Source of the DNA: Pseudoalteromonas luteoviolacea
GTDB taxonomy: Bacteria > Pseudomonadota > Gammaproteobacteria > Enterobacterales > Alteromonadaceae
Length of the DNA stretch: 64,000 nucleotides
Assembly: GCF_021654285.1 (NCBI RefSeq)
Contig: NZ_JAKFZS010000011.1
Coordinates: 62,001-126,000 of the forward strand
Direction of reading: 5' to 3'
Below are positions 35,951-48,355 of this stretch, one piece after another. How positions within the stretch are numbered: position 1 is the stretch's first letter; each line of letters opens with the position of its first letter. A model generated the notes under the pieces. That model saw only the letters and a list, made by a program, of their open reading frames with translations, searched no databases and was not told the DNA's origin. Made by a program: the position numbers and the translations under genes.

Positions 35951-37468
35951 TTACCAATAAGGCTCACAACTCACAGTTGCTCGTCTACTTTGCTCCATTG
36001 CACTGATTAAAAAATCTGATTTCTGCTGTAGCCAAGTGAGTATATCTGAGAAAGGTTGGGCTTCTTGCCCCTCACATAGCTGCTTCAAATAATGTAGAGT
36101 CTCTAATTCATAGACACCCGATAGAATATCCATCCACGGAGCACGAAAGTCTATTCTTGACTCTTCATTAAATAAGGCACCGAAACAGCTCCCACTCAAC
36201 AACATTTCTTCAATACTGGTTCGCGTCTGAATATAATCTGATACGCCCATCTGAGACTTTTCCGGATATAGATTACGAAGCTTTTTCCATTCACCATCGA
36301 AAGTTTTCTTAGCCATTGTTCTGATACTACTTTGCGCTGCGTTTATTGCATTTTGATCCCATTGCTGTCGCCAATTTTTTTCAATCAACCATCGCGTAAG
36401 TGAGAGTAGTAGCTTATTATACCTTGGACAATGAAAAAGGTCCTCTAAATCAGTTTTTGTCGGTTGTACACGCTTTAAATCACCTATAACATCAGAAAGC
36501 TCTGGTGCACTGTGAATACGCTTATAATATGCGTGCCTCTTAGAGGTATAAGTTTTTAAATAAATTGCACTTTCTACCCAATCGAGCTCACCTAGCAGCC
36601 ATTTAAGCTCTTTGCGTAAAGTGTCTGTGGTTTCTCTGGTGACAAACTCTTCGAATAGCCAAAATGCATGTTTTATTAAACGTACACCATCAATGATGCG
36701 CTTCAGTGTTTTCAAACTCGGGTCATTGAGATAGCACTGCTCATGTTTTTGAATTAGTTCAATAGCATAGTTAATCGTTTTTATAAAAGCTTGCTCTTGA
36801 TTCATATCTGTAGAGAGTGACACAAATCCAATTTCTGCATTCGGTTGTAAAGGTTTATCATCTGCTAAGCGATACCCTCTTGCAGCTTTTGAGTAAAACC
36901 CTAGTCTCACACCTATTTGAGACACAAGTTGCTCAGCTAATAAAAATAGATCTGAGCGCTCTCCTTCAACCAATTCAAATTCAAGTTCAGAGATTGATTC
37001 TGATTTACCACTAGCGCAGATCTCCCCCTTATCTAAGACAACCTCGATCAGACTACCGGCCTCGGTCTCAATGAGCCAGGTTCTTCTAATGAAGTTAGTG
37101 CTAAATATAGGGAAAATGTTTTCAGCAACAGACTCTAATCTCATTCCCATTGGCCAAATATTAGAATCAAATGCAAATAGGTCTGGCTTTCTCGATTTTA
37201 ACGGCAGGTTATACTCTGGACGTTGGTGAAGGCCCCCGATCACCTCCCCTGAGAGTTTAATCGTCTGCTCACAGTCACTGTTCATGCAACGTGTTCTTAA
37301 ACCAATATCAAGAGCTCTCAGCTCTCTACTAGGTGTGTCATAATATGCATTTTCTAAATTTTTAGCTGGCTTATTATTGACCCGCTTCGCAAACTGTGTG
37401 ATCAATGCAGGAATAAGCGGAACTTCATTATCTGAAACTAAAAACTTCAGTTCTATTTCAGTGTCCAT
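35951..37468 (-). CDS. CYTH-CHAD protein, inorganic triphosphatase (YgiF-like)
   Basis: This 505-residue protein begins MDTEIELKF, the ExExK signature of CYTH triphosphate-tunnel enzymes (about 1-205; later strands include EVVLDKGEICA). A CHAD domain follows (about 220-500), rich in conserved His/Arg helices (RHAYYKRIHSAPELSD; YNKLLLSLTRWL). E. coli YgiF has this order and hydrolyses inorganic triphosphate; CHAD domains bind polyphosphate. As in E. coli, it sits back to back with the ygiM-like gene. The ribosome-binding site is weak. Confidence 0.9.
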   Translation of the reverse strand: MDTEIELKFLVSDNEVPLIPALITQFAKRVNNKPAKNLENAYYDTPSRELRALDIGLRTRCMNSDCEQTIKLSGEVIGGLHQRPEYNLPLKSRKPDLFAFDSNIWPMGMRLESVAENIFPIFSTNFIRRTWLIETEAGSLIEVVLDKGEICASGKSESISELEFELVEGERSDLFLLAEQLVSQIGVRLGFYSKAARGYRLADDKPLQPNAEIGFVSLSTDMNQEQAFIKTINYAIELIQKHEQCYLNDPSLKTLKRIIDGVRLIKHAFWLFEEFVTRETTDTLRKELKWLLGELDWVESAIYLKTYTSKRHAYYKRIHSAPELSDVIGDLKRVQPTKTDLEDLFHCPRYNKLLLSLTRWLIEKNWRQQWDQNAINAAQSSIRTMAKKTFDGEWKKLRNLYPEKSQMGVSDYIQTRTSIEEMLLSGSCFGALFNEESRIDFRAPWMDILSGVYELETLHYLKQLCEGQEAQPFSDILTWLQQKSDFLISAMEQSRRATVSCEPYW

Positions 37469-37558
37469 CAGGGGGTAGGTTACCTATATAATATGAGAAG
37501 GTTCAAAATATACAATGACACCTATTTTTGCAATCTTTTTACTATAAACAATGGAGAA

Positions 37559-37690
37559 ATGAAGTTAAATCACCACATCTTGTTAAGTACCTTAAATATT
37601 GCCAGTTCATTTACTAACAACATCGTGAGGGTATTATTCCCACAAGATCCAAACGAGCCATGTTCAGATCGAATTCATTTTACTGCTTGA
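37559..37690 (+). CDS. Candidate 43-residue small protein
   Basis: A short frame starts at ATG 37559 with GGAG four bases upstream and ends in TGA at 37688-37690. The product begins MKLNHHILLSTLNIASSF and ends DRIHFTA; it has one Cys and a hydrophobic N-terminal half. A longer frame from 37493 also exists. I do not recognise it. It occupies part of the 328-base gap between the divergent CYTH-CHAD and ygiM genes; nothing else is visible in that gap. It could be chance. Confidence 0.25.
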   Translation: MKLNHHILLSTLNIASSFTNNIVRVLFPQDPNEPCSDRIHFTA

Positions 37691-37796
37691 TTTGAAATAA
37701 AAAATGACGATTAAGCTTTAAGCCCTTGCCAAGCGCTTTTTAAAGCCATACTATTTTCATAAATTCATACAAACCTTAAAAAATAAGGGCTCGCGA

Positions 37797-38420
37797 ATGA
37801 TAAAGTACCTCGCATTGCCACTTCTGCTTGTTTTTTCGCCCCTTACGCTCAGTGCGCAAGATAATGATAATACAAGCACCACTGAACAAGCGGCACAACA
37901 GATAACACCTAACGGCTTTATCGTTGATAATCTCTACCTGTTTTTACACTCCGGCCCTGGAAAAAATTACCGTATTCTAGGCTCTGTAGAGGCGGGTGCC
38001 TCCATCCAGATAACCAATGAACAGGAAAACAATTTCGTCAGGATTATTGACAATAAAAATAGAAGTGGTTGGGTTGAATCAAAGTTTGTTACTGCTGAAG
38101 CTGGTCTTCGACAGCAAGTGATAGACTTAAATACTTCTTTAGCAAGTGCTCAGCAACAGCTTGATAGTTTAGAAGAGTCGGTGCCTAGCTTACAAAATGA
38201 TTATGCACTACTAGAAACTCAAAATATTGAATTGCAAAACACCATAAAAGATCTCAACGCACAACTTCAACAGCAAATTGAATCAAATCAGAACAAGGTC
38301 GAGCAAGAACAACATAAACTTCTTTCGTATGGTGGCGGTATTGCACTTTCGGGATTAATTTTAGGCGTGATCCTAACTTTGTTTTTATCCAGACGAAAAA
38401 GGTATGATGGTTGGAGCTAA
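37797..38420 (+). CDS. ygiM: SH3-domain membrane protein YgiM (TIGR04211)
   Basis: This 207-residue protein has a signal peptide (YLALPLLLVFSPLTLSA) and a bacterial SH3 domain (about 40-102; FLHSGPGKNYRILGSV, NRSGWVESKFV). A coiled coil follows (about 105-170; QQLDSLEESVPSLQNDY), then a membrane segment (about 178-198) and a basic C-terminus (RRKRYDGW). This order matches E. coli YgiM, whose gene is also divergent from ygiF. It is exported and probably inner-membrane anchored, with the SH3 domain facing the cell wall. Function is unknown. Confidence 0.9.
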   Translation: MIKYLALPLLLVFSPLTLSAQDNDNTSTTEQAAQQITPNGFIVDNLYLFLHSGPGKNYRILGSVEAGASIQITNEQENNFVRIIDNKNRSGWVESKFVTAEAGLRQQVIDLNTSLASAQQQLDSLEESVPSLQNDYALLETQNIELQNTIKDLNAQLQQQIESNQNKVEQEQHKLLSYGGGIALSGLILGVILTLFLSRRKRYDGWS

Positions 38421-38421
38421 G

Positions 38422-38456
38422 AAAAACCCACTTTGGCAGCCAAAGTGGGTTTTTTT
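38422..38456. terminator. Strong bidirectional terminator after ygiM
   Basis: A 12-bp perfect stem, AACCCACTTTGG (38425-38436) with its complement (38440-38451), and loop CAG. It is flanked by A5 before and T7 after. Confidence 0.93.
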
Positions 38457-38784
38457 ATATACCTAAAACCAAAATAGATAAAAAAAGTGCCGAGCCGACA
38501 GAGAAAAAAACCACGCCTATATCGGCTAAATGTAGCTCAAAGACGTGCTCTTTTAACTTTGCATCGTTTAAGTTTTGTAATTCACCCGCCGATGAAAACT
38601 CAGCTAAGTTATAAACAAACGAGTATTTTTTACCAATATCAAATCTATCAGACGAAAGTCGTCTATAAAAGTTGGGATAAGCTGAAGAAAAGTAGCCCTC
38701 TATTATACTTAATTTGTGACTGCTCACTTTCCTACAAATCAACACCCCTGCAACATTGGCTAATATCAAAAACAGATATGTCAA
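38455..38784 (-). CDS. Small hypothetical membrane protein
   Basis: This 109-residue protein has a hydrophobic segment at each end (LFLILANVAGVLIC and VVFFSVGSALFLSILVLGI) and a soluble basic/acidic middle, SSAYPNFYRRLSSDRFDIG. I do not recognise a family. It ends at the ygiM terminator and lies convergent with ygiM. GGAGGTGA precedes the ATG closely, supporting real translation. Topology would place both termini on the same side of the inner membrane. Confidence 0.65.
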   Translation of the reverse strand: MTYLFLILANVAGVLICRKVSSHKLSIIEGYFSSAYPNFYRRLSSDRFDIGKKYSFVYNLAEFSSAGELQNLNDAKLKEHVFELHLADIGVVFFSVGSALFLSILVLGI

Positions 38785-38887
38785 GTATCACCTCCTTGCC
38801 ATGACGATACCTGTTCCCATTAAAATAACAAATCGAGTAAATTGCAAGCTGAAATTAACAATAGAGAAACAACAAGTGTAATGCAAC

Positions 38888-39367
38888 TTAGTTTATAGCG
38901 ATAAGTTCGACATCGAAAATAAGCAACGATCCAGCACCAATTTTACCGGCAGATTTATTTCCGTATCCTAAATCCGGATGAATATAGAGCCTAAATTTAT
39001 CACCAACCACCATAAGCTGAAGCGCTTCTTTCCAGCCTTCAATAACCTGTTTGGGGGTAAAGGTTATCGCTTGTCCTCGTTCAACTGAACTGTCAAACAC
39101 CATGCCGTTTAACAAAGTTCCGTGGTAATGTACACGCACACTGTCGTTCATTGTGGGAAAAACATCCCCTTCCCCTTTTTCGATTACTTCATATTGCAAC
39201 CCACTATCGGTGGTAATGACACCTACTTTTTCAGTATTATCTTTTAAGAAAGCTTGCGCATCTTGTCGATTAATTTCTGCAATTTTTTTTTGCTTTTGGT
39301 TTCCACTATAAATAAACCATACCAACCCAAGCACTAAAACCGTAACTACAATACCTGTCACAGACAT
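38888..39367 (-). CDS. FKBP-type peptidyl-prolyl isomerase, membrane-anchored
   Basis: This 159-residue protein has an N-terminal membrane anchor (TGIVVTVLVLGLVWFIYS), a linker, and one FKBP domain (about 55-158). Motifs are VRVHYHGTLLNGMVFDSS, VIEGWKEALQLM and LIFDVELIAI. The aromatic and Asp residues lining the proline pocket are mostly kept. It probably acts in the periplasm, anchored in the inner membrane. Its start lies eight bases after the Lon-family gene, with TAGGAG before the ATG, so the two form an operon. Confidence 0.92.
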   Translation of the reverse strand: MSVTGIVVTVLVLGLVWFIYSGNQKQKKIAEINRQDAQAFLKDNTEKVGVITTDSGLQYEVIEKGEGDVFPTMNDSVRVHYHGTLLNGMVFDSSVERGQAITFTPKQVIEGWKEALQLMVVGDKFRLYIHPDLGYGNKSAGKIGAGSLLIFDVELIAIN

Positions 39368-39375
39368 AACTACTC

Positions 39376-41787
39376 CTACTCACTGTCTTCAGATGATTCT
39401 TTTTCATCACCATTTACAACTTGTGCTATTTGCTCAAGCCTTTCCAGCGCCAACTGGTTGATTGTACCTTGAGGGTATAAGCCTTCAATGAGGTATCCAG
39501 CTTCTTCACCCATCAGAATCTCGAGCGCCTCATCAACACTTTTAACTGCAAATAAATGAAATTTTTTGCGCTCTATAGCTTCAACAACTTCATCCTCTAA
39601 AACCAGATTAATCAAATTCGAATGAGGTACTATTACCCCCTGACTCCCAGTTAAGCCTCGCATTTTACATAACTTAAAAAAGCCTTCCACTTTTTCGTTC
39701 ACGCCACCAACCGCTTGTACTTCTCCATGCTGGTTAATAGATCCCGTTAAGGCCAAAGATTGATCAATTGGAAGTTGCGTGATCGCAGAAATCAAACCAC
39801 ATAATTCCGCTAAAGACGCACTATCACCATCGATATAACCATAACTTTGTTCAATCGCAATATTTGCACTTAAAGTTAAACTGAATCGCTGCGCGTATTT
39901 ATTACCTAGATAACCAGTAAGCAACATAACACCTTTAGAGTGAATTGATTTGCCCAACTCAGCTTCACGCTCAACATCAATGACGCCATCAGAGCCCGCA
40001 TACACTGTCGCAGTGATCCTCGCAGGGGTACCAAAAGCAGTATCACCAATATGGAGTACGGTCAGGCCATTGACTTTGCCAACCGCTTTGCCCTGTGTGG
40101 CAATCAAGGTGTGACCCTCTTCAATGTCGCTCAGCATATTTTCACTCAGCTGACCCGTACGATATTGCTTGCCAACTAATGCTTCATTGATATGATGCTC
40201 ATCTATGGTCTCTGCGTTATCCTGCTTTGCGTAATAACTGGCTTCTGCAACAAGTTCTAACACATCCGCAAAACGGGCAGATAATTTACTTCTATGTTCA
40301 GCTTGACGATAGCTGAATTTTAACAATCTGATCAACGCTTCGGCAGATAGGTTACAGTTCAGAGTTTGCTCGCAATATTCTTGTACTTTGCTGACAAACT
40401 GATATTGCAATCGATCGCTTGACGGTAAGTAATAATCAAAATCAGCCAGTACTCTAAACAGCTCACCAAACTCTTCATCATACTCACTTATGGTGTAATA
40501 AAGATCTCTGGAACCGAGCAAAATGATTTTCACATCCATCGGGATTAACTGAGGTTTTAGCGTGAAGCTACTACCCACAGAGCTATCTTGAAATGGCAAG
40601 TCATTTTTTATCTGATGCGTTTTCAATGAAAGTTTCAACCCATCCCACACTTGTGGCGATGACAGCACTTTCTCCGCATCCATAATTAAGTAACCGCCAT
40701 TAGCTCGATGCAAAGCCCCTGCTTGAATGGAGCGATAACTTGTGATTAACGACCCTTGAGCACTTTCATACTCAATTTTGCCAAAAATATTACCGAACGT
40801 CGGATTCGGCTCATAAACAACTGGTGCTGGCGCACCTTCTTTGTATTCGATTAGAATATTTGGCGCAAAAAAGTCTGTGAGCATACCTTTGGCATCAAAG
40901 TCATCTTTTTGCTCGTCCGTACCGGCTGAATCATCATCCAACCAGTCCAAGACAGCTTCAACTATTTCGACACGCAAATCTTTTAAATATCGAATAACAC
41001 CAATATGGCTAGCATATTTATGTTCAAGCGCCTTTAAAAGTGGTTTCGTTGCCAGCTCAATAGTAGTTTTTTTTAATTTTCTAAGCTTTTCAGAAGACTC
41101 TCTTTTCCATCTAGGAAGTTCAATTAATGCCTCAATTAACCCATCTTCTAACTCGTCAATCGCATCGTAAAACTGTGTCTGCGCCTGTTCACTCAAAGCG
41201 GCAAATTCATTGTCATCGAGCTGCTTGCCATTCACCACAGGAACAAAGCTCACAGCACCATTTTCTTCAAGCATTACAACACTTTTTTGTATAGCTAACT
41301 GTTCAACGGCTGTGAGTGCTGCATTATATTTGTTGTCAAAATCTCTATCGATTGACTTTTTCTTACGCTGATAGCCAGGGTTGTCGAATGCAGCAGGGAA
41401 CGTATCAACTACTTCATCTAAAAATGCATCAATATCATCAGCGAGCTGCCGACTCTCGCCAGGCTGCATAAACATAGTTATCGGCTCTCGGTGATCGTCG
41501 TAGTTATTTACATATAGCCACTCTTTTGGCGTCGGGCGAGTCTTACTGTGCGCCTCTAGTTTGTCTTTGACCATGGTAAAGCGCCCTGTGGCCGCTTCGC
41601 CCATGACAAAAACATTGTAACCGGGTAGCTCCATACCAAGCGCAAAGTCAAGCGCGCTCTGCGCGCGTTGCTGGCCGATAAAAGGTAAAGACTCTGGATA
41701 GGGGTTTTGCATACATGAACGTATATGCTGCAAAGAGACAGTCGGAGTCAATTGATCCGAACTCAGTGGCTTATTTGTTTTAGTCAT
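39376..41787 (-). CDS. Lon-family ATP-dependent protease (YcbZ/LonB-like)
   Basis: This 803-residue protein joins an AAA+ region to a C-terminal Lon protease domain. The protease serine lies in YIDGDSASLAELCG (about residue 656), and the partner lysine in VGGVNEKVEGFF (about 699), which makes the Ser-Lys dyad. The nucleotide site is unusual: the Walker-A-like loop reads GEAATGRF, lacking the usual GK[ST], and GGYLIMDAE looks like Walker B. This matches the E. coli YcbZ class, annotated as a putative Lon homologue of unclear substrate. The middle contains a coiled coil (about 200-260). It is co-transcribed with the FKBP gene downstream. Confidence 0.9.
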   Translation of the reverse strand: MTKTNKPLSSDQLTPTVSLQHIRSCMQNPYPESLPFIGQQRAQSALDFALGMELPGYNVFVMGEAATGRFTMVKDKLEAHSKTRPTPKEWLYVNNYDDHREPITMFMQPGESRQLADDIDAFLDEVVDTFPAAFDNPGYQRKKKSIDRDFDNKYNAALTAVEQLAIQKSVVMLEENGAVSFVPVVNGKQLDDNEFAALSEQAQTQFYDAIDELEDGLIEALIELPRWKRESSEKLRKLKKTTIELATKPLLKALEHKYASHIGVIRYLKDLRVEIVEAVLDWLDDDSAGTDEQKDDFDAKGMLTDFFAPNILIEYKEGAPAPVVYEPNPTFGNIFGKIEYESAQGSLITSYRSIQAGALHRANGGYLIMDAEKVLSSPQVWDGLKLSLKTHQIKNDLPFQDSSVGSSFTLKPQLIPMDVKIILLGSRDLYYTISEYDEEFGELFRVLADFDYYLPSSDRLQYQFVSKVQEYCEQTLNCNLSAEALIRLLKFSYRQAEHRSKLSARFADVLELVAEASYYAKQDNAETIDEHHINEALVGKQYRTGQLSENMLSDIEEGHTLIATQGKAVGKVNGLTVLHIGDTAFGTPARITATVYAGSDGVIDVEREAELGKSIHSKGVMLLTGYLGNKYAQRFSLTLSANIAIEQSYGYIDGDSASLAELCGLISAITQLPIDQSLALTGSINQHGEVQAVGGVNEKVEGFFKLCKMRGLTGSQGVIVPHSNLINLVLEDEVVEAIERKKFHLFAVKSVDEALEILMGEEAGYLIEGLYPQGTINQLALERLEQIAQVVNGDEKESSEDSE

Positions 41788-41833
41788 TCCTGATTTCTTT
41801 ATTGTTCACCTTAGTAAAATCAAAGCACTTTGG

Positions 41834-42292
41834 CTAAGGCGTGAGCGCTTTTCTTGAAAACGTATCATGTCCACATTCGCTGCACGCTTTTATTTCAATA
41901 GAGTGATAAACATCGATTTTGTTGCCGCAATTCTTACACACTAATTGCCCCAAAGCTATCCATTCACCCTCTTTATAAATACCGTCATGCGCAAAATCAT
42001 TCATCAGTGCATGCCACTCAAGCTGAGTCCTATCTTCTAAATAAGCCAGTTCATATAAAATTGACTCTTTGAACTCTTCCCACGCCACGCCTTCATAATG
42101 ATCTTGAAACTCAGAAACATGATGTAGGTCACGTTTAAAATAGTGCCGATAATCACTTAACTTGTTCTTCCCAAACTGCCGCCACTTTTCCTCTTCTTGT
42201 AAAAAGTCCTCCATCAACTTTTTAAGTTCATGTTCTTTGACATCTTTACACCATTTAGAAAAGTCACTTAGCCATTGTTGATAATCTGCCAT
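41834..42292 (-). CDS. ybeL: Zinc-ribbon protein YbeL (DUF1451)
   Basis: This 152-residue protein has a helical N-terminal region (about 1-115) rich in Trp, Glu and Lys. A C-terminal zinc ribbon carries two CxxC pairs (CKNCG and CSECGHD). This is the DUF1451/YbeL family. E. coli ybeL also lies in the leuS-lip neighbourhood. The function is unknown; the ribbon suggests RNA or protein binding. It is divergent from leuS. Confidence 0.9.
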   Translation of the reverse strand: MADYQQWLSDFSKWCKDVKEHELKKLMEDFLQEEEKWRQFGKNKLSDYRHYFKRDLHHVSEFQDHYEGVAWEEFKESILYELAYLEDRTQLEWHALMNDFAHDGIYKEGEWIALGQLVCKNCGNKIDVYHSIEIKACSECGHDTFSRKALTP

Positions 42293-45223
<2,931 letters not shown>

Positions 45224-45224
<1 letters not shown>

Positions 45225-45784
45225 TGATTGGCTTTGTTCAGCAAGTCATTTCAACAGCGGGCCAAATTGGCTCCGCTGTTCGCTCGCTTGCAGACATTAA
45301 AAACGGACTGGCAATTTTGCTGGTCTGTTTTGCTGTCTCTGGCTGTGGTTTTCACCTCAAGCAAGCGTCTTATATCCCAGAAGATTTAAGAGTGTTGCAC
45401 CTCACTGGAGATGACCAGAAATCTGCATTATTCGAACAGCTAAAGTACGAGTTACAACGTTCACAAGTAAAAATTAACGACCAAATTGAACATAAACAAA
45501 CAAAGTACACTGCAGAGCTGCACTTATATCAAGATGAACTAAATAGGCAAACATTAAGTTTGTTTCCAAATGGCCAGGTTGCTCAGTATGAACTTGCTTA
45601 TAAAGTGTCATACCGTCTCGTACGCCCTGATCAAGACCCTATTGAACAAAGCTTTGAGTTATATCGTAATTATCAAGATGATCCCACTAACTCGCTTGCT
45701 AAATCAAAAGAGTTAGAAATTATTCTTGGTGAAATGCGTAAGCTTGCCACCAAACGAATTATTCGCGAACTATCACAACTCTAA
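45224..45784 (+). CDS. lptE: LPS-assembly lipoprotein LptE
   Basis: This 186-residue lipoprotein has lipobox AVSG-C followed by GFHL, as in LptE (RlpB). It forms the plug of the LptD barrel. The signal region is unusual: about 25 residues (MIGFVQQVISTAGQIGSAVR onward) precede the hydrophobic core, whereas LptE signals are normally short. No in-frame start codon closer to the core was found. A strong hairpin covers codons 10-19. The gene overlaps the leuS stop and is followed by holA, again with TAATG overlap. Confidence 0.93.
45253..45280 (+). other. Strong hairpin in the early lptE coding sequence
   Basis: AACAGCGGGCCA (45253-45264) pairs with TGGC plus CCGCTGTT (45268-45280) around AAT, with one bulged T. 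No T-run follows. It begins 30 bases after the start codon and could affect lptE translation or transcript processing. Confidence 0.6.
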
Positions 45785-46842
45785 TGCGCTGTTATGCAAA
45801 TCAATTAGCAGGTCAATTAAGTAAAGACCTGCACCCATTCTATCTGGTATTTGGCGAAGAGCCATTCCAAGAAAACAACTGTGTGCTCAATATTCGTCAA
45901 GCGGCTAAAAAACAAGGTTTTGACGAAGTAATTAAGTTTGCCCTGCTGCCAGGCTTCGACTGGCAAGAGTTAATCGCACAATACAACAGTATGTCTTTGT
46001 TCAGCGCTCGAACGATCATTGAACTCGACCTAAACCAACAAAAACCGCCAACACAAGGTGTAAACATACTCAAAGAACTCGCGGCGAGTATCAACCCAGA
46101 TGTTATCCTCATCTTAAAAGGCGCAAAAGCCAGCCAAGATATTCAACGTTCTGCATGGTTCAAAGCACTCGATAAAAAAGGGTTGTTTGTCCCTTGTTAC
46201 GCATTAACTGGCTACCATTTAGAGAAATGGCTGGATGAAGAATGTAAGCGATTAAAGGTGAACCTAAAAAGTGATGCCAAACGCAGCCTTCTACTTGCAA
46301 CCGAAGGAAACTTGCTCGCTACTTCTCAAGAACTAGAAAAACTGTCTTTGCTTCATAAAGATGCACTTATCGACCAACAGCAGTTAATGAGCGGGCTGTT
46401 AAACCAAGCTAAATTTGATATTTTTGATTTAAATGACGGCTTACTCAAAGGTAATGCAAAATACATTATTAAAATACTGAACAAGTTGGCCAAAGATAAT
46501 ATCGAGCCAACCAGCGTTGCATGGACTATCCAAAACCAAGCACAAACACTTTTAAACATTAAACGCGCGTTAGTCCAAGGTCAGCCAATTAATCAACTGT
46601 TTAAGCAGTATAATATTTGGAAAAATCAGCAAGCATCAACGCAACAGGCGTTGGATAGATTACCAATAACACAGCTAGAAACCATCATTACTTTACTGGC
46701 ACAATTTGACTCTGCATATAAAAGCAACTTGCTCAGTGCGCCCTTCCAAGGTTTGGCCCATATTGCCTTAAGTTTTTGTCAACCGGTTAACTTCCCAATG
46801 CCATTTTCTGATGAGAGCAATCAAATTGGAGCGGCCCGGTAA
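45784..46842 (+). CDS. holA: DNA polymerase III delta subunit HolA
   Basis: This 352-residue protein has the HolA pattern: LVFGEEPFQEN near the N-terminus, the DLNQQKPPT linker, ALTGYHLEKWLDEECKRL, and LATEGNLLATSQELEKLSLL in the AAA+-like domain III helices. The delta subunit opens the beta clamp during loading. It starts on the lptE stop (TAATG) and ends on the nadD start in the same way. Confidence 0.95.
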   Translation: MRCYANQLAGQLSKDLHPFYLVFGEEPFQENNCVLNIRQAAKKQGFDEVIKFALLPGFDWQELIAQYNSMSLFSARTIIELDLNQQKPPTQGVNILKELAASINPDVILILKGAKASQDIQRSAWFKALDKKGLFVPCYALTGYHLEKWLDEECKRLKVNLKSDAKRSLLLATEGNLLATSQELEKLSLLHKDALIDQQQLMSGLLNQAKFDIFDLNDGLLKGNAKYIIKILNKLAKDNIEPTSVAWTIQNQAQTLLNIKRALVQGQPINQLFKQYNIWKNQQASTQQALDRLPITQLETIITLLAQFDSAYKSNLLSAPFQGLAHIALSFCQPVNFPMPFSDESNQIGAAR

Positions 46843-47471
46843 TGATAGCACTATTTGGTGGCACCTTTGATCCTATTCATTTAGGCCATATCAATATGGC
46901 AGAGCAGTGCTTGAATGAGCTTTCTTTGAGTACTTTGTCCTTTATACCTAATGCCACGCCCGTTCATAAACAAGGGCCTAGCATCACCACAGAGCATCGT
47001 CTAGCCATGTTAAAACTGGCAACAGAGACTGAGCCTAAATTCGCTATAGATACCAGAGAAATTGTTAGGACAGAACCTTCATATACAGTTTTAACCCTGC
47101 AAGAGCTAAGAAATGAGCACCCAGATACCCCTATCGCCTTTTTAATGGGTATGGACTCATTCAACAGCTTACACACCTGGTATCAATGGCAAGCAATCAC
47201 CCAACTTTGCCACATTGTTGTTTACGCAAGACCAGGGGATACATATGCGCCTTGTGAGCAATTGGCATCATATTTAGCAAAGGCGCAAGTATCCGCTCCA
47301 GCATCTTTGCAACAAGCTACAGCTGGTAAGTGCTATTTTTTAACTGGTCAAACATTTTCCGCGGCTTCCAGTGAAATACGCTTAGCAATAAAATCTGGTA
47401 AATCCATTGAACCTTGGCTGTCACCGAAAGTCATAGCTTATATTAATAAGAATGGGTTGTACGCGCATTAA
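46842..47471 (+). CDS. nadD: Nicotinate-nucleotide adenylyltransferase NadD
   Basis: This 209-residue nucleotidyltransferase has GGTFDPIHLGHI, with the HxGH motif, and a C-terminal SSEIR segment (AASSEIRLAIK) corresponding to ISSTxIR. It converts nicotinate mononucleotide and ATP to deamido-NAD in NAD synthesis. It overlaps the holA stop. No cobC-like gene follows it, unlike E. coli; rsfS comes next after 87 bases. Confidence 0.96.
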   Translation: MIALFGGTFDPIHLGHINMAEQCLNELSLSTLSFIPNATPVHKQGPSITTEHRLAMLKLATETEPKFAIDTREIVRTEPSYTVLTLQELRNEHPDTPIAFLMGMDSFNSLHTWYQWQAITQLCHIVVYARPGDTYAPCEQLASYLAKAQVSAPASLQQATAGKCYFLTGQTFSAASSEIRLAIKSGKSIEPWLSPKVIAYINKNGLYAH

Positions 47472-47558
47472 TCGCTGCTGATCCGCTTGGGAATTCTGTT
47501 GGAAATCATGTTAGAATTGCGCCCTTATTTGAAGTGTATATTGTAAAGAGACCCTGAT

Positions 47559-47876
47559 TTGGATTCAAAACAACTATTAGACTTTGCGCTTGATAAAGTC
47601 GACGATATGAAAGCCCGTGATATTGTAAAGCTAGATGTGCGAGAAACATCTTCCATCACAGATTATTTGGTCATTTGTTCTGGCAACTCAAAACGTCATG
47701 TTCAATCTATTGCTGAGCACGTCGCAAAAGAAGCACGTCATGCCGGTGAAACACCACTTGGCCACGAAGGACAAGACAGTGGTGAATGGGTGCTTGTCGA
47801 CCTCGGTGATGTTGTTGTACACGTTATGCAAGACCAAACGCGTGATTTTTACGACTTAGAAAAGCTTTGGGGCTAG
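47559..47876 (+). CDS. rsfS: Ribosomal silencing factor RsfS
   Basis: This 105-residue protein, the same length as E. coli RsfS, has [22 protein letters not shown]-type [27 protein letters not shown] and the C-terminal LEKLWG. It binds ribosomal protein uL14 and blocks 30S-50S joining during starvation. The start is TTG 47559-47561, with AAAGAG upstream; no in-frame ATG lies nearer. It sits two bases before rlmH. Confidence 0.95.
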   Translation: MDSKQLLDFALDKVDDMKARDIVKLDVRETSSITDYLVICSGNSKRHVQSIAEHVAKEARHAGETPLGHEGQDSGEWVLVDLGDVVVHVMQDQTRDFYDLEKLWG

Positions 47877-47877
47877 T

Positions 47878-48348
47878 GTGAAAATTCAGTTAATCGCTGT
47901 TGGTACAAAAATGCCTGCATGGGTTGAAACGGGGTTCAAAGAATATCAACGCCGTTTCCCCAAAGACATGCCACTAGAGCTGATTGAAATTACTGCGGGT
48001 AAACGCGGTAAGAACGCTGACATCAAACGGATCTTGCAACAAGAGGGTGAAAAAACCCTCGCAGCAATCCCAAAAGGCAATAGGATCGTTACCCTAGAAG
48101 TCACGGGAAAACCTTGGGATACACATCAATTGGCGAACAACATGGAAAAATGGCAGCTGGATGGCCGTGATGTCAGTTTACTGATTGGTGGACCTGAAGG
48201 GCTGGCACCAGAGTGTATTGCTGCATCAGAGCAAAAGTGGTCACTCTCCAACCTAACTCTGCCTCATCCGCTGGTAAGAATTGTCGTAGCTGAAAGCCTC
48301 TATCGTGGTTGGAGCTTAAACAACAACCACCCTTATCACAGAGAATAA
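47878..48348 (+). CDS. rlmH: 23S rRNA pseudouridine-1915 methyltransferase RlmH
   Basis: This 156-residue SPOUT methyltransferase starts at GTG 47878. [12 protein letters not shown] opens it, [12 protein letters not shown] is the knot glycine loop that binds SAM, and it ends with NHPYHRE, the conserved C-terminus. It methylates pseudouridine 1915 of 23S rRNA on 70S ribosomes. The gene is tightly linked to rsfS upstream and mrdA downstream. Confidence 0.97.
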   Translation: MKIQLIAVGTKMPAWVETGFKEYQRRFPKDMPLELIEITAGKRGKNADIKRILQQEGEKTLAAIPKGNRIVTLEVTGKPWDTHQLANNMEKWQLDGRDVSLLIGGPEGLAPECIAASEQKWSLSNLTLPHPLVRIVVAESLYRGWSLNNNHPYHRE

Positions 48349-48355
48349 GTATTTC

